The position numbers were made by a program, and so were the translations under genes. The notes beneath the pieces were generated by a model. That model ran no database searches. It saw nothing but the letters and a program-made list of their open reading frames with translations, and had not been told where the DNA came from. Below are positions 25,954-35,929 of a DNA stretch of 64,000 nt, in pieces. This DNA is from Bacillota bacterium (GTDB lineage Bacteria > Bacillota > Clostridia > Lachnospirales > Lachnospiraceae): NCBI GenBank assembly GCA_902363515.1, contig CABJAN010000002.1, positions 198,776-262,775 of the forward strand, in the 5' to 3' direction. The stretch's first letter is position 1. The number at the start of each line of letters is the position of its first letter.

Positions 25954-27327
25954 TTAATTCTTAAAGCTATGAATCGGTGCAGGAATCCTGCCCTTTCTGT
26001 TTACAAAATTCTCACAGGAATATGGATTCACCGGCATAATAGGCGCATATCCTAAAAGTCCGCCAAACTCTACAGTCTCTCCCACTCCTTTTCCAATGAC
26101 CGGAATCAGACGTACTGCTGTGGTTTTCTGATTCACCATACCAATAGCGCACTCATCTGCAATAATACCTGCAATGGTGGTTGCCTTGGTATCTCCCGGA
26201 ATGGCAATCATATCCAGTCCCACAGAGCAAACACAAGTCATAGCTTCCAGCTTCTCAATGGTAAGAGCATTTGCCACAACAGCATCAATCATGCCCTGGT
26301 CTTCACTGACCGGAATAAAGGCGCCGCTTAATCCTCCTACATAGGAAGAAGCCATGACACCGCCTTTTTTCACCTGGTCATTTAAGAGAGCCAGAGCAGC
26401 GGTGGTTCCCGGCGCCCCTGCATATTCTACGCCGATTTCATGAAGAATATCTGCCACACTGTCGCCAATGGCAGGGGTAGGCGCCAGGGATAAGTCAATA
26501 ATACCAAAGGGAATCCCAAGACGTTTGGAAGCCTCCTGCGCCACCAACTGTCCCACTCTGGTCACTTTAAAAGCTGTTTTCTTAATGGTTTCGCAAAGGG
26601 TTTCAAAGTCTTTTCCTCTTACCTGCTCCAGCGCAGTTTTTACAACACCCGGACCGGAAACACCTACATTAATAATAGCGTCTGCCTCCGTTACCCCATG
26701 GAAAGCCCCTGCCATAAATGGGTTATCATCCGGCGCATTGCAGAATACTACCAGCTTGGCGCAGCCCAGAGAGTCCTGTTCTTTGGTGGCATGGGCTGTT
26801 TCCAGCACAATATCTCCCATAAGACGGACTGCATCCATATTGATACCTGTTTTGGTGGAGCCTAAGTTAATGGAACTGCACACCCGCTCTGTGGCAGCCA
26901 GGGCTTCCGGAATAGAACGGATTAGCAGTTCATCAGCTCTGGTCATGCCTTTGCAGACTGTAGCAGAATAACCACCAATAAAGTTCACACCCACTTCCTT
27001 TGCCGCTTTATCCAAAGTCTGAGCCAGGGTCACAAAATCCTCCGGTGATTTGCAGGCAGCGCCGCCGATTAAGGCAATGGGCGTCACAGAAATACGTTTA
27101 TTTACCACTGGAATTCCAAATTCCTTGGAAATATCTTCCCCTGTTTCCACCAGATATCTGGCAAGACGGGTGATTTTTTCGTACACCTTCCGATTTACCT
27201 GCTGTAAATCAGAATCAATGCAGTCTAATAAGCTGATACCAAGGGTAATGGTACGCACATCCAGGTTTTCCTGCTCAATCATTTTATTGGTCTCATTGAC
27301 CTCATACATATTAATCATAGTTTTCAT
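25954..27327 (-). CDS. UPF0210 / PFL family protein (DUF711)
   Basis: 457 residues, glycine- and alanine-rich throughout, with the family segments [24 protein letters not shown] and [19 protein letters not shown]. The family is widespread in anaerobic Firmicutes and is always paired with an UPF0237 ACT protein, as here with a 21-bp gap. Its enzymatic role is not established. It closes the long operon. The first ATG has AAAGGA upstream, with alternative ATGs within seven codons. Confidence 0.93.
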   Translation of the reverse strand: MKTMINMYEVNETNKMIEQENLDVRTITLGISLLDCIDSDLQQVNRKVYEKITRLARYLVETGEDISKEFGIPVVNKRISVTPIALIGGAACKSPEDFVTLAQTLDKAAKEVGVNFIGGYSATVCKGMTRADELLIRSIPEALAATERVCSSINLGSTKTGINMDAVRLMGDIVLETAHATKEQDSLGCAKLVVFCNAPDDNPFMAGAFHGVTEADAIINVGVSGPGVVKTALEQVRGKDFETLCETIKKTAFKVTRVGQLVAQEASKRLGIPFGIIDLSLAPTPAIGDSVADILHEIGVEYAGAPGTTAALALLNDQVKKGGVMASSYVGGLSGAFIPVSEDQGMIDAVVANALTIEKLEAMTCVCSVGLDMIAIPGDTKATTIAGIIADECAIGMVNQKTTAVRLIPVIGKGVGETVEFGGLLGYAPIMPVNPYSCENFVNRKGRIPAPIHSFKN

Positions 27328-27348
27328 CCTGTCCTTTCCACGGCTGCC

Positions 27349-27621
27349 TTAAATACGGTGCATTTTTGTAAAAATATCTTCCAGTTGTACACGAATCACT
27401 ACGCCGATTTCTTTTCCCACAGCATCCAGTTCCTCTACAATCACACTGAGTTTTTTCGCAGCCATGCTGGTATCAGTAATCATCATCATATTAAAATATC
27501 CATCTACAATAGTCTGGGAAATATTTAAAATATTAATATTGTTTTCTGCCAGATAGGTACATACCCTTGCAATAATTCCTACGGTGTCTTCTCCTACAAC
27601 TGTGATAATGGTTTTCTTCAT
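27349..27621 (-). CDS. UPF0237 ACT-domain protein
   Basis: 90 residues consisting of one ACT domain: TVVGEDTVGIIARVCTYLAENNINILNISQT. Homologues pair with UPF0210 and are presumed to sense an amino acid or act as its regulatory subunit. The ligand is unknown. It is transcribed with its neighbours on both sides. Confidence 0.93.
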   Translation of the reverse strand: MKKTIITVVGEDTVGIIARVCTYLAENNINILNISQTIVDGYFNMMMITDTSMAAKKLSVIVEELDAVGKEIGVVIRVQLEDIFTKMHRI

Positions 27622-27647
27622 GATTTTGCTCCTTTGTCTGTTTTTTC

Positions 27648-28445
27648 TTAAACTATCACCATTTCAGAAATCTGCTCTCTGTGTGCAACAGTGATTTTAA
27701 AATCTCTGGAATTCCACGGATTTTCTCCCATGGTCACTTCTGAACATACGGTTTCATATGCCAGAGCCTCATAATTATTTTCCCTGCTTAAATGCCCTAA
27801 AAACACAGCTTTCATCTGATCATGAAGCAATCTACATAAAAGCCGCCCTGCAGTTTCATTGGACAGATGTCCCCGGTTGCCCAAAATTCTCTGCTTCAGA
27901 TAATATGGATAACTTCCAACCTGAAGCATATTCACATCATGATTTGCCTCCAGAAGCAATACATCCAGACCGGATAATTTCTGGACTATGTACTCATCAT
28001 AATATCCCAGGTCTGTGGCAATCCCTGCCGACTTATTCCCCTGATTAATCCGGTATCCCACCGGCTCTGCCGCATCGTGGGAAATGGTAAAGGGCTGCAC
28101 CTGCAAGTCGCCAATGGTATAGGTCTGGTCTGCCTCAATAGGTCTGAATAACCCTTCCGGCATCTTCCCAAGGGTACTCATGTTTTCCATTGCCTTCATG
28201 GTTCCTCTGGTACAGTAAATAGGAATTTTATGCTTTCTGGAAATCACCCCAAGCCCTTTGATATGGTCAGAATGTTCATGGGTAATCAGAATCCCGTCAC
28301 ACTCCCCTGTGGTGCGGTCAATGCTTTGAAGCCCTTCTTCAATGCGCTTCCCGCTGATTCCCACATCCACCAGAAGGCTGGTGGTATCACTTCCCACATA
28401 AATACAGTTGCCGCTGCTTCCGCTGGCAATACTACATAAATTCAT
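27648..28445 (-). CDS. Metallo-beta-lactamase fold hydrolase, YycJ/WalJ-like
   Basis: 265 residues. The metal motif HEHSDHIKG (about 56-64) is the HxHxDH signature, with ASGSSGNCIYVG at the N-terminus and later metal ligands in ISHDAAEPVGY and GHLSRENN. The family includes WalJ/YycJ, predicted nucleases or phosphodiesterases linked to DNA repair and the WalKR system; here it is away from walK and walR. It overlaps coaE by 14 bp, so they are translationally coupled. Confidence 0.9.
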   Translation of the reverse strand: MNLCSIASGSSGNCIYVGSDTTSLLVDVGISGKRIEEGLQSIDRTTGECDGILITHEHSDHIKGLGVISRKHKIPIYCTRGTMKAMENMSTLGKMPEGLFRPIEADQTYTIGDLQVQPFTISHDAAEPVGYRINQGNKSAGIATDLGYYDEYIVQKLSGLDVLLLEANHDVNMLQVGSYPYYLKQRILGNRGHLSNETAGRLLCRLLHDQMKAVFLGHLSRENNYEALAYETVCSEVTMGENPWNSRDFKITVAHREQISEMVIV

Positions 28446-29034
28446 AATACATTCTCATCCTTCGCTCAATTTGAAGATAGGTATAAGCTACATCCTCACT
28501 ATTGTAAATCTGGAAGTCACAGCGGGATTCAAATTCCTCTTCAGAGAGCTGATTTTTCATCAAACTCTCAATTTTTTCATCGGAATATCCCCTGTCGTGT
28601 CTAAGACGTTCCTTCCTGACTTCTTTTTCGCAATAAATATACCACACCTCATCACAAATTTCATCATATTTTTCTTCCAGAAGCAATGCTGCTTCTATAA
28701 AAAAGAATTCTGTTTCTTCCTTTCTGGAACGCTCTATCTCTTTTACAATATATCGGTACACAGCCGGATGCACAATATCATCCAGCTTTTTCAGCATATC
28801 CGGCTGCTGAAAAACAATAGAGGCAATGGCCTGTCTGTCCAGTGAGGTGTCCTCTTTTACAACCCACTCTCCAAACAGCTCTATGATTGGTTCATAACAC
28901 TCTCTTCCAGGCATCATAAGCAAATGGCCTACTTCGTCTGCCTTTACCACTCTGGAATCAAAATGCTCCTCCAGATAATTTAACACTGCGCTTTTTCCGG
29001 AACCTACACCGCCGGTTACTCCTATAATTCTCAT
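28432..29034 (-). CDS. coaE: Dephospho-CoA kinase
   Basis: 200 residues, standard length. P-loop GGVGSGKSAVLN (about 8-19), the KADEVGHLLM acceptor-site segment and LID region near RLRHDRGYSDEKIESLM. It catalyses the last step of coenzyme A synthesis. It lies 23 bp after polA, a common arrangement in Firmicutes. Confidence 0.95.
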   Translation of the reverse strand: MRIIGVTGGVGSGKSAVLNYLEEHFDSRVVKADEVGHLLMMPGRECYEPIIELFGEWVVKEDTSLDRQAIASIVFQQPDMLKKLDDIVHPAVYRYIVKEIERSRKEETEFFFIEAALLLEEKYDEICDEVWYIYCEKEVRKERLRHDRGYSDEKIESLMKNQLSEEEFESRCDFQIYNSEDVAYTYLQIERRMRMYYEFM

Positions 29035-29057
29035 AAGCCCTGCCTCCTTTGTATACG

Positions 29058-31703
29058 CTATTTTGCCTCATACCAGTTATTGCCGGTATGCATATCAATC
29101 TCCAGAGATACAGATAAGGCTGCCGCCCCTTTCATCTCTTCCTCCAGAATTTTTGAAACCTCCTGGATCTCCTCTTTGGCTGTTTCAATGAGCAGTTCAT
29201 CATGCACCTGCAAAATAAGTCTGGATTTTAAGTTTTCTTCCTTTAATCTCTTGTGTACCCGAATCATGGCAATTTTAATAATATCTGCCGCGGTTCCCTG
29301 AATAGGGGAGTTCATGGCAACCCGCTCTCCAAAGGAACGCTGCATAAAATTGCTGGATTTCAATTCCGGCACCGGACGGCGGCGGCCAAACATGGTGGTT
29401 ACATAGCCTTCTTCCTTGGCGTGTTCTACCAGTCCATCCAGAAATCCTTTGATTTTCGGATAAGTCTCAAAATAATTTTCAATATACTGTGCAGCCTCTT
29501 TTCTGGTAATACTTAAATCCTGGCTCAGGCCAAAAGAACTGATACCATACACAATACCGAAATTCACTGCCTTGGCATTTCTCCTCTGCAGAGGCGTTAC
29601 CTCTTCAAAAGGAATATGAAAAACCTGAGAAGCTGTCATTCTGTGAATATCCTGGGCTTCCCGATAAGCCTGAATCAGCTTTTCATCTCCTGACATATGA
29701 GCCAGTACACGCAGCTCAATCTGGGAATAATCTGCATCCAGAAAAACAAAGCCCTCTTTTGGGATAAAAACCTTCCTCAAAAGCCGCCCAAGCTCAGTCC
29801 GGATAGGGATATTCTGCAAATTTGGCTCTGTGCTGCTGATTCTTCCTGTGGCGGTAATGGTCTGATTAAAGGTAGAATGAATCCTTCCCCCTGCATCAAT
29901 ATAATTGGCTAACCCATCTGCATAGGTAGATTTCAATTTGGTTAACTGGCGGTATTCCAGAATATCTGCCACAATTTTATGCTCCGGAGCCAGTTTATCC
30001 AACACATCCGCTGCTGTGGAATATCCTGTTTTTGTTTTCTTTCCTCCAGGCATCTGAAGCTTTTCAAATAAGATCACACCTAACTGCTTGGGAGAGTTAA
30101 TATTAAATTCCTCTCCTGCCTGTTCCCAGATAAGCTTTTCCAGTTCCTCAATACGCACCTGAAGCTGCTGTCCGTATTCCTTCAATTCCTCTGCATTGAC
30201 CCGGATTCCTTCTTTTTCCATGTCCGATAAGGTAAACAGCAGGGGCATTTCCATATCCATAAACAAGGTTTTCATGCCCGTTTCTTCCAGCGCTTTTAAC
30301 AAGGGCTCTCTGGATTTCAAGGCCGCATAAGCCATATAACAGATGCTCTTTGCCAGAGCTTCCTCCTGTTCTGCAGCAGCCTTCTCATAAGATAATTTTC
30401 CCAGCAAGTCCTCTTTCGCCGGAAGCATTTCTCCCAGATATTCCTTTGCAATATCATCATAGGTGTATTCTGATTTCAATGGGTTCAAAAGATAAGCCGC
30501 CAGTCCTGCATCAAACATGGAGGTATGCTGCTGCAAGTCCATGTATTTTAACATGCTCTTTATATTTAAAGAAGAAATCTCACCCAGGCTCTGACACAAT
30601 TCCTGAGCCTTTTCCAGTAAATAAGACTCCGTAATAAATCCCTGAGGCAAAACCGCAAACGTAGCAGTCTCTTCCCCGTCTTCCCATGCCAGACCAAGCC
30701 CCAGAACTCTGTCTTTTTCCTCTAAAAGTTCCAAACCAAGCTCTGGTTTTTGAGACGCCTCTTCCATAAGTTTTTCTGCCTCTGTCCAGTCTGTAACAGC
30801 GGTAACATTTATGGCAATTTTCTGTTCTGCCCCTCCATGTTCAAACCTGGAAAGGAAATTTTTAAACTCTAATTCCTTAAAAAACTCATAGGCCTCCTCT
30901 GTAAATAAATCATGAATTCTGGCCTCTTCCCAGTCATATTCAACCGGACTGTCAATATTAATGGTGGCTAATTTCTTACTTAAAACTGCCAGATCATAAT
31001 GCTCTAAAAAGGCATTTTTCGCCTTATTTGGCTTAATCTCCTCCACATGAGCATAGGCATTTTCTACATTTTTATATTCTAGCAAAAGCTTTGTGGCGGT
31101 TTTCTCTCCCACCCCCGGAAGTCCCGGAATATTATCCGCAGTATCTCCCATTAAAGCCTTTAATTCTATAATCTGCAAAGGACTTAACTGATATTTCTCC
31201 TGTACGTCTTTTGCGAAATAATCTTCTATGGTTGTTTTTCCGCCTTTTGTCTTGGGGATCCGAATGCAGATATGGTCAGTTGCCAGTTGAAGCAAATCCC
31301 GGTCTCCGGATAGCACGGTGACATCCATGCCTTTTGCTTCGCTTCGCTTTGCCACGGTTCCCAGTAAATCATCTGCTTCGTACCCTTCCTTGCTGATAAT
31401 TGCAATACCCATAGCTTTTAGCACATCCTTCATAACCGGAACCTGTTCCCGAAGTTCCGAAGGCATGGGCTTTCTGGTACCCTTATAGGCATCATACATT
31501 TCATGGCGGAAGGTAGGCGCAGGAAGGTCAAAGGCTACGGTAAGATAATCCGGCTTTTCCTCCTCCAGCATCTTAAATAAAATATTTAAAAACCCATAAA
31601 TAGCATTGGTGTGAAGTCCTTCAGAATTGGTTAAATCCGGAAGTCCATAAAATGCCCTGTTTAATATACTATGTCCGTCAATGAGCAGGATTTTTTCCCT
31701 CAT
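29058..31703 (-). CDS. polA: DNA polymerase I
   Basis: 881 residues from the ATG at 31703 (MREKILLIDGHSILNRAFYG), which has AAGGAG upstream; a longer in-frame start would add 30 unlike residues. The 5' nuclease domain spans about 1-290. The middle proofreading-like domain (about 300-470) lacks the DxE and YxxxD catalytic residues (ELGLELLEEK replaces DTET), so it is probably inactive, as in other Firmicute Pol I. The polymerase domain has DADYSQIELRVLAHMSGD, RRNAKAVNFGIVYG and VHDELLIE. It fills repair gaps and replaces Okazaki primers. Confidence 0.97.
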   Translation of the reverse strand: MREKILLIDGHSILNRAFYGLPDLTNSEGLHTNAIYGFLNILFKMLEEEKPDYLTVAFDLPAPTFRHEMYDAYKGTRKPMPSELREQVPVMKDVLKAMGIAIISKEGYEADDLLGTVAKRSEAKGMDVTVLSGDRDLLQLATDHICIRIPKTKGGKTTIEDYFAKDVQEKYQLSPLQIIELKALMGDTADNIPGLPGVGEKTATKLLLEYKNVENAYAHVEEIKPNKAKNAFLEHYDLAVLSKKLATINIDSPVEYDWEEARIHDLFTEEAYEFFKELEFKNFLSRFEHGGAEQKIAINVTAVTDWTEAEKLMEEASQKPELGLELLEEKDRVLGLGLAWEDGEETATFAVLPQGFITESYLLEKAQELCQSLGEISSLNIKSMLKYMDLQQHTSMFDAGLAAYLLNPLKSEYTYDDIAKEYLGEMLPAKEDLLGKLSYEKAAAEQEEALAKSICYMAYAALKSREPLLKALEETGMKTLFMDMEMPLLFTLSDMEKEGIRVNAEELKEYGQQLQVRIEELEKLIWEQAGEEFNINSPKQLGVILFEKLQMPGGKKTKTGYSTAADVLDKLAPEHKIVADILEYRQLTKLKSTYADGLANYIDAGGRIHSTFNQTITATGRISSTEPNLQNIPIRTELGRLLRKVFIPKEGFVFLDADYSQIELRVLAHMSGDEKLIQAYREAQDIHRMTASQVFHIPFEEVTPLQRRNAKAVNFGIVYGISSFGLSQDLSITRKEAAQYIENYFETYPKIKGFLDGLVEHAKEEGYVTTMFGRRRPVPELKSSNFMQRSFGERVAMNSPIQGTAADIIKIAMIRVHKRLKEENLKSRLILQVHDELLIETAKEEIQEVSKILEEEMKGAAALSVSLEIDMHTGNNWYEAK

Positions 31704-31722
31704 GTTGTTCTCCTTTATGCTT

Positions 31723-32553
31723 TCATTTTTCCTGCATACGCAAGATTGCCTCCGTAAGAAGGCGTTTAAACTCCGATGCTTTTTTGTCTGCAATATCCTG
31801 TACTTCCTTATGATTTAAAGGCGTATCGCTCATGCCGCAGGCAAGGTTGGTGATACAGGAAATGCCGCAGATTTTCATGCCACAGTGATTGGCTGCCACT
31901 GCTTCACAGGCAGTACTCATACCCACTGCATCTGCCCCCAGAAGTCTGCACATCCGCACCTCTGCCGGGGATTCATAGTTTGGTCCTGTAAGTTGGATAT
32001 AAACACCTTTTTGAAGAGCAATTCCTAAATCTCCTGCTGTTTCTTCCAACAAATTCTGTAATTCTTTGTCATAAATCTGGCTCATATCACTGAACCGTTC
32101 CCCCAGTTCTTCCACATTGGCTCCAATGAGAGGAGATGGAACAAAAGAGGAAATCTGATCTGTAATCATCATAAAATCACCTGGGTGAAAGTCAAAATTT
32201 ACGCCTCCGGCTGCATTGGTAAGAAACAGGATTTCAGCTCCCAGAAGTTTCATAAGCCGCACAGGAAGCACTACATCGGTCATGGCATAGCCTTCATAAT
32301 AATGCACTCTTCCCTGCATAATCACCACAGGCACAGGCCCCACATAGCCGAAGATGAATCTCCCTTTATGCCCCGGTACTGTGGATACCGGAAATCCTTC
32401 TATCTCTTCATAAGGAAGAATCTTCTCTATCTGGATTTCCTCTGCATAATCTCCAAGACCAGAGCCCAGAACCAGAGCTACCCTGGGTACAAAATCTGTA
32501 CGCTTTCTCACACTTTTGTAACAGCGTTCCAACTTTTCATATACTGGATTCAT
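31723..32553 (-). CDS. Purine nucleoside phosphorylase (inosine/guanosine type)
   Basis: 276 residues. The motifs are LVLGSGLGDYAE (phosphate loop), VPGHKGRF, MQGRVHYYEGY, LTNAAGGV, GPNYESPAEVRM and MSTACEAVAANHCG, then CITNLACGM. These define the trimeric PNP class (PunA/DeoD2), which splits inosine and guanosine to base and ribose-1-phosphate. It sits between the thioesterase gene, whose stop directly precedes it, and polA. Confidence 0.95.
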   Translation of the reverse strand: MNPVYEKLERCYKSVRKRTDFVPRVALVLGSGLGDYAEEIQIEKILPYEEIEGFPVSTVPGHKGRFIFGYVGPVPVVIMQGRVHYYEGYAMTDVVLPVRLMKLLGAEILFLTNAAGGVNFDFHPGDFMMITDQISSFVPSPLIGANVEELGERFSDMSQIYDKELQNLLEETAGDLGIALQKGVYIQLTGPNYESPAEVRMCRLLGADAVGMSTACEAVAANHCGMKICGISCITNLACGMSDTPLNHKEVQDIADKKASEFKRLLTEAILRMQEK

Positions 32554-33021
32554 TTAATATCCCTCTTTTCTTCTTTGCTTACGCAGCAAATACCGCTTTT
32601 CGCCGCCTTCCCACTCTGCCTTTTCCGATTCTGTCTCTACCACTAATCCTGGAACAGAAACAGGCACATGGTTTTCATTTACAGCAACCATAACCACATA
32701 AGCACGATTAATCATTTTTCTCATACCGTGGCGGTCCTCCACATAGGTATCTACCCGCACCTCCATGGAAGTACGTCCCACATAGGTAATCCTGCCTCTT
32801 AGAACAATCACATCATCCACAGTAGCTCCTTGCTTAAAATTCAGATTATCAATGGCTGCTGTTGTAATATCTTGTTCACTGTGCCGCATTGCCACAATAC
32901 TGGCAACCTCATCTATCCAACTCATGAGCTGTCCGCCAAACAGATTTCCATATCCGTTTAGATACTTAGGTCTCATAAGATAAGTCTGTTCTGTCAAAGA
33001 ATCCTCTACACGTTTCTTCAT
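32554..33021 (-). CDS. Acyl-CoA thioesterase, YkhA-like hotdog protein
   Basis: 155 residues from the ATG at 33021 (MKKRVEDSLTEQTYLMRP). An earlier ATG adds 16 residues without family resemblance. The hotdog-fold core has NLFGGQLMSWIDEVASIVAMRHS, DNLNFKQGATVDDVIVLRG and VGRTSMEVRVDTYVED. Family enzymes hydrolyse short to medium acyl-CoAs. It is the first gene of the operon that continues through PNP, polA and coaE. A perfect 15-bp palindrome lies over its likely transcription start (33064-33078). Confidence 0.9.
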   Translation of the reverse strand: MKKRVEDSLTEQTYLMRPKYLNGYGNLFGGQLMSWIDEVASIVAMRHSEQDITTAAIDNLNFKQGATVDDVIVLRGRITYVGRTSMEVRVDTYVEDRHGMRKMINRAYVVMVAVNENHVPVSVPGLVVETESEKAEWEGGEKRYLLRKQRRKEGY

Positions 33022-33063
33022 GTCTTCACCACTCTTCTGTTTTTTGTGCAATATTGGCCTGGA

Positions 33064-33086
33064 TTGCACTTAGTGCAACCATTATA
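33064..33086 (-). promoter_or_regulatory. -10 element and palindromic operator upstream of the thioesterase operon
   Basis: Minus strand TATAAT (33081-33086) is followed immediately by the perfect palindrome TTGCACT-A-AGTGCAA (33064-33078), with a further TTGCAC half-site about 12 bp downstream. The position over +1 is typical of a repressor operator. I could not assign a clear -35 box. Confidence 0.5.
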
Positions 33087-33100
33087 CCACAGGAAATGCA

Positions 33101-33131
33101 AAAAAGACAGGCAGGACGCCTATCTTTTTCG
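33101..33131 (-). terminator. Terminator after galT
   Basis: Minus strand stem AAAAAGATAGGCG / GCCTGTCTTTTTT with a short loop and T6 run, starting about 10 bp after the galT stop codon. Confidence 0.8.
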
Positions 33132-33140
33132 CAATCTTCT

Positions 33141-34631
33141 TTACAGTGCAGCCAGAAATCTCTTAAATGCTTTTCTGCCTTCTTCTGTACATTTATATAC
33201 TCCTGCATCTTCCAGAACGTGGACAAATACCTGTCCCACCTCTTCCTGGAGGATTTCCATGACATTTTCTCTGGTAATGTTTTCATATTTTGGCAGGAAG
33301 GCTTTTACCCATTCTGCATGTTTTTCAAGGGCGGCATCTTTGGCAGGGTCTTTTCCTTCCAGGATGCACTCTGCAAGTCCCTCCAGCTCTGTTTTCAGTC
33401 TGGCAGGAAGCACAGCCAGTCCCATAACTTCAATAAGACCAATATTTTCTTTCTTAATATGATGATACTGGGCATGAGGATGATAAACCCCCAGTGGATG
33501 TTCCTCTGTGGTAATATTATTTCTAAGGGTTAAATCCAGTTCAAAGAACTCCCCTTTCTTTCTGGCGATTGGAGTAATGGTGTTATGTGGTTCTCCCTCT
33601 GTCTCTGCAAATACAAAGGCTTCTTCATCTGTATAACCTCTCCATACTTCCAGCACATGACTTGCCAGATCAATAAGACGTTTTTCATCTTTGCTGCGGA
33701 TACGTAGAACAGAAAGAGGCCACTTCACAATCCCTGCTTCCACATCTTCATAACCTGGAATAGTCACCAGTTCTTCCATTGGAGCCTTCTCCATGGCAAA
33801 AGTATAGTGCCCGCCCTGGAAATGATCATGGCTTAAAATAGAACCGCCTACAATCGGAAGGTCTGCATTAGAGCCCAGGAAATAATGAGGGAACAATTTT
33901 ACAAAATCAAAGAGCTTCACAAAGGTGTTCCGTTCAATCTTCATAGGCACATGCTGTCCATTAAACACAATACAGTGCTCATTGTAATAAACATAAGGAG
34001 AATACTGGAAGCCCCATGGACAGTCATTGACTGTAATAGGAATAATTCTGTGATTCTCTCTGGCCGGATGGTTCATTCTGCCCGCATAACCCTCATTTTC
34101 CATACACAACAGGCATTTTGGATAGCTGCTCTGTTTTGCATTTTTTGCTGCTGCAATGGCTTTTGGATCTTTCTCCGGTTTAGACAGATTGATGGTAATA
34201 TCAATGGTGCCATAAGGACTGTCCACTGTCCATTTTCTGTCTTTTTTAATACGGTAACGGCGGATATAATCACTGTTCTGACTTAACTGATAAAAATAAT
34301 CCGTAGCAGCTTCCGGGCTTTCCTCATATTTTTTCCAGAAGGTTTCCTGTACCTGGGCTGGTCTTGGCATGAGGCAGTTCATAATTTTAGTATCAAACAA
34401 GTCCCGGCATCCAATACTGTCCTCAATGATTCCTCTCTGAACCGCTTCATCTAACAGGCCTTTTAAAATCTGCTCCAGATCCTCACAAACCGGCGCTTCT
34501 GCCGGCTCTGTATACTCATCCTCCCGGAACAAATCCAACAATAAATTAATGGTATAATTCCGCTCACATGCAGGCACTAATCCGGTTCTTAATCCATATT
34601 CCACCAAATCTCTGATATTTTTATTTAACAT
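33141..34631 (-). CDS. galT: UDP-glucose-hexose-1-phosphate uridylyltransferase, family 2
   Basis: 496 residues, the length of the Firmicute class-II GalT rather than the 350-residue class I enzyme. Characteristic segments are NFMHCLMPRPAQ-like MNCLMPRPAQVQETF, YPKCLLCMENEGYAGR, CPWGFQYSPYVYYNEHC and ILSHDHFQGGHYTFAMEKAP with the HDHFQGGH active-site region. It exchanges UMP between UDP-glucose and galactose-1-phosphate in the Leloir pathway. It lies 17 bp after galK and ends the operon. galE is not in the window. Confidence 0.96.
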   Translation of the reverse strand: MLNKNIRDLVEYGLRTGLVPACERNYTINLLLDLFREDEYTEPAEAPVCEDLEQILKGLLDEAVQRGIIEDSIGCRDLFDTKIMNCLMPRPAQVQETFWKKYEESPEAATDYFYQLSQNSDYIRRYRIKKDRKWTVDSPYGTIDITINLSKPEKDPKAIAAAKNAKQSSYPKCLLCMENEGYAGRMNHPARENHRIIPITVNDCPWGFQYSPYVYYNEHCIVFNGQHVPMKIERNTFVKLFDFVKLFPHYFLGSNADLPIVGGSILSHDHFQGGHYTFAMEKAPMEELVTIPGYEDVEAGIVKWPLSVLRIRSKDEKRLIDLASHVLEVWRGYTDEEAFVFAETEGEPHNTITPIARKKGEFFELDLTLRNNITTEEHPLGVYHPHAQYHHIKKENIGLIEVMGLAVLPARLKTELEGLAECILEGKDPAKDAALEKHAEWVKAFLPKYENITRENVMEILQEEVGQVFVHVLEDAGVYKCTEEGRKAFKRFLAAL

Positions 34632-34648
34632 GGCTCTATCCCTTTCTG

Positions 34649-35818
34649 TTATGCGATTCTTCTGCTTCCGTCACCGATTTCTACCACATAGAAATCTGCT
34701 GCATAGCCGATTTCTTTTTCATAGATTTCGCCTACATTTTTAATAAATCCATCAATGGCTTCTTCCTTCACAATACTTACCGTACATCCGCCAAAACCAG
34801 CTCCTGTCATACGGGAACCAATGACACCCTCCTGTTTCCACGCTGCTTCCACCAGAGTATCCAGTTCTTTTCCGGTAACTTCATAGTCATCTCTTAAAGA
34901 AACATGAGAAGCATTCATTAACTTACCAAAAGTTTCCAAATCACCCGCCTTTAAGGCAGCAACCGCTTTGATGGTTCTCTGATTTTCATAAACCGCATGT
35001 TTTGCTCTCTTACGGCATACCGGATTCTGAATGGCATCCTGAACTTGTTCAAACTGTTCCTCCGTCAGTTCTCCAAGAGCCTTAATATCCATCTGTTTCT
35101 GAATATCTGCCAGTGCTTCTTCACACTCTGCACGACGTTCATTGTACTTGGAATCTGTGAGTTTTCTCTTCTTGTTGCTGGCTGCAATCACAATCTTAGC
35201 GCCTTTCATCTCAATGGGTGCATACTCATAACTCAAATCACCGGTATCCAGGAAAATTGCCTGATTTTCCTTTCCCATGGCAATGGCAAACTGATCCATA
35301 ATTCCACAGTTCATGCCATTGAACCGGTTTTCCGCATACTGTCCCAGCAAAGCCAGGTCAATCATGGAAAGCCCTTCAAATCCGTAGAGATCAACTAAAA
35401 TCACGCCCATTAAAAGCTCTACAGAAGCAGAAGAAGAAAGGCCGGATCCATTTGGAATGTTTCCATACATAACCATGTCAAAACCGGTTGGAGCCTCGTA
35501 ACCTTTTTCCTTAAATGCCCACACAACGCCTTTCGGATAATTTGTCCAGTTTGCCTCTTCATGGTATACCAGGTCATCCAGGCTGGTTTCAAAAACGCCC
35601 ATTTTGCTGAAGTTTTCAGAATAGAAACGGATTTTGCGGTCCTCTCTTTTTCTGGCTGCCCCGTAAGTACCAATGGTCAAAGCACAGGGAAATACATGAC
35701 CTCCATTGTAATCTGTATGCTCACCAATCAGGTTTACGCGTCCCGGAGAAAAATAAGAACGAATATCTCCCTCTGCTCCAAATAATTCCTGAAATCTCTC
35801 CAATACTTTTTGCTGCAT
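34649..35818 (-). CDS. galK: Galactokinase
   Basis: 389 residues from the ATG at 35818, which has GGGAGG upstream. The GHMP kinase motifs are present: galactose signature GRVNLIGEHTDYNGGHVFPCAL, ATP-loop GSGLSSSASVELLMG (about 125-140) and GAGFGGCTVSIV near the C-terminus. It phosphorylates galactose at C1 for GalT, encoded just downstream. A promoter lies at 35895-35922, immediately after the regulator gene. Confidence 0.97.
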   Translation of the reverse strand: MQQKVLERFQELFGAEGDIRSYFSPGRVNLIGEHTDYNGGHVFPCALTIGTYGAARKREDRKIRFYSENFSKMGVFETSLDDLVYHEEANWTNYPKGVVWAFKEKGYEAPTGFDMVMYGNIPNGSGLSSSASVELLMGVILVDLYGFEGLSMIDLALLGQYAENRFNGMNCGIMDQFAIAMGKENQAIFLDTGDLSYEYAPIEMKGAKIVIAASNKKRKLTDSKYNERRAECEEALADIQKQMDIKALGELTEEQFEQVQDAIQNPVCRKRAKHAVYENQRTIKAVAALKAGDLETFGKLMNASHVSLRDDYEVTGKELDTLVEAAWKQEGVIGSRMTGAGFGGCTVSIVKEEAIDGFIKNVGEIYEKEIGYAADFYVVEIGDGSRRIA

Positions 35819-35894
35819 TTGTTTACCCTCCCAATGGTTTTTTATTTTCAAAACATCTTTTGTGTTTTAATTCATTTTTTATGTTCATAATGAA

Positions 35895-35922
35895 ATTATA
35901 ACACAGAAATTCGCCTTGTAAA
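35895..35922 (-). promoter_or_regulatory. Promoter of galK-galT
   Basis: Minus strand: -35 TTTACA (35917-35922), 16-bp spacer, -10 TATAAT (35895-35900). About 75 bases of AT-rich leader precede galK. An ATAAT-TTC-ATTAT inverted repeat overlaps the -10 box and could be an operator. Confidence 0.7.
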
Positions 35923-35929
35923 GCCTTTT

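Noticed and set aside
29058..31703. Loss of proofreading residues in DNA polymerase I as a novelty
   Set aside because: Inactive 3'-5' exonuclease domains are common in Firmicute Pol I, so this is expected.
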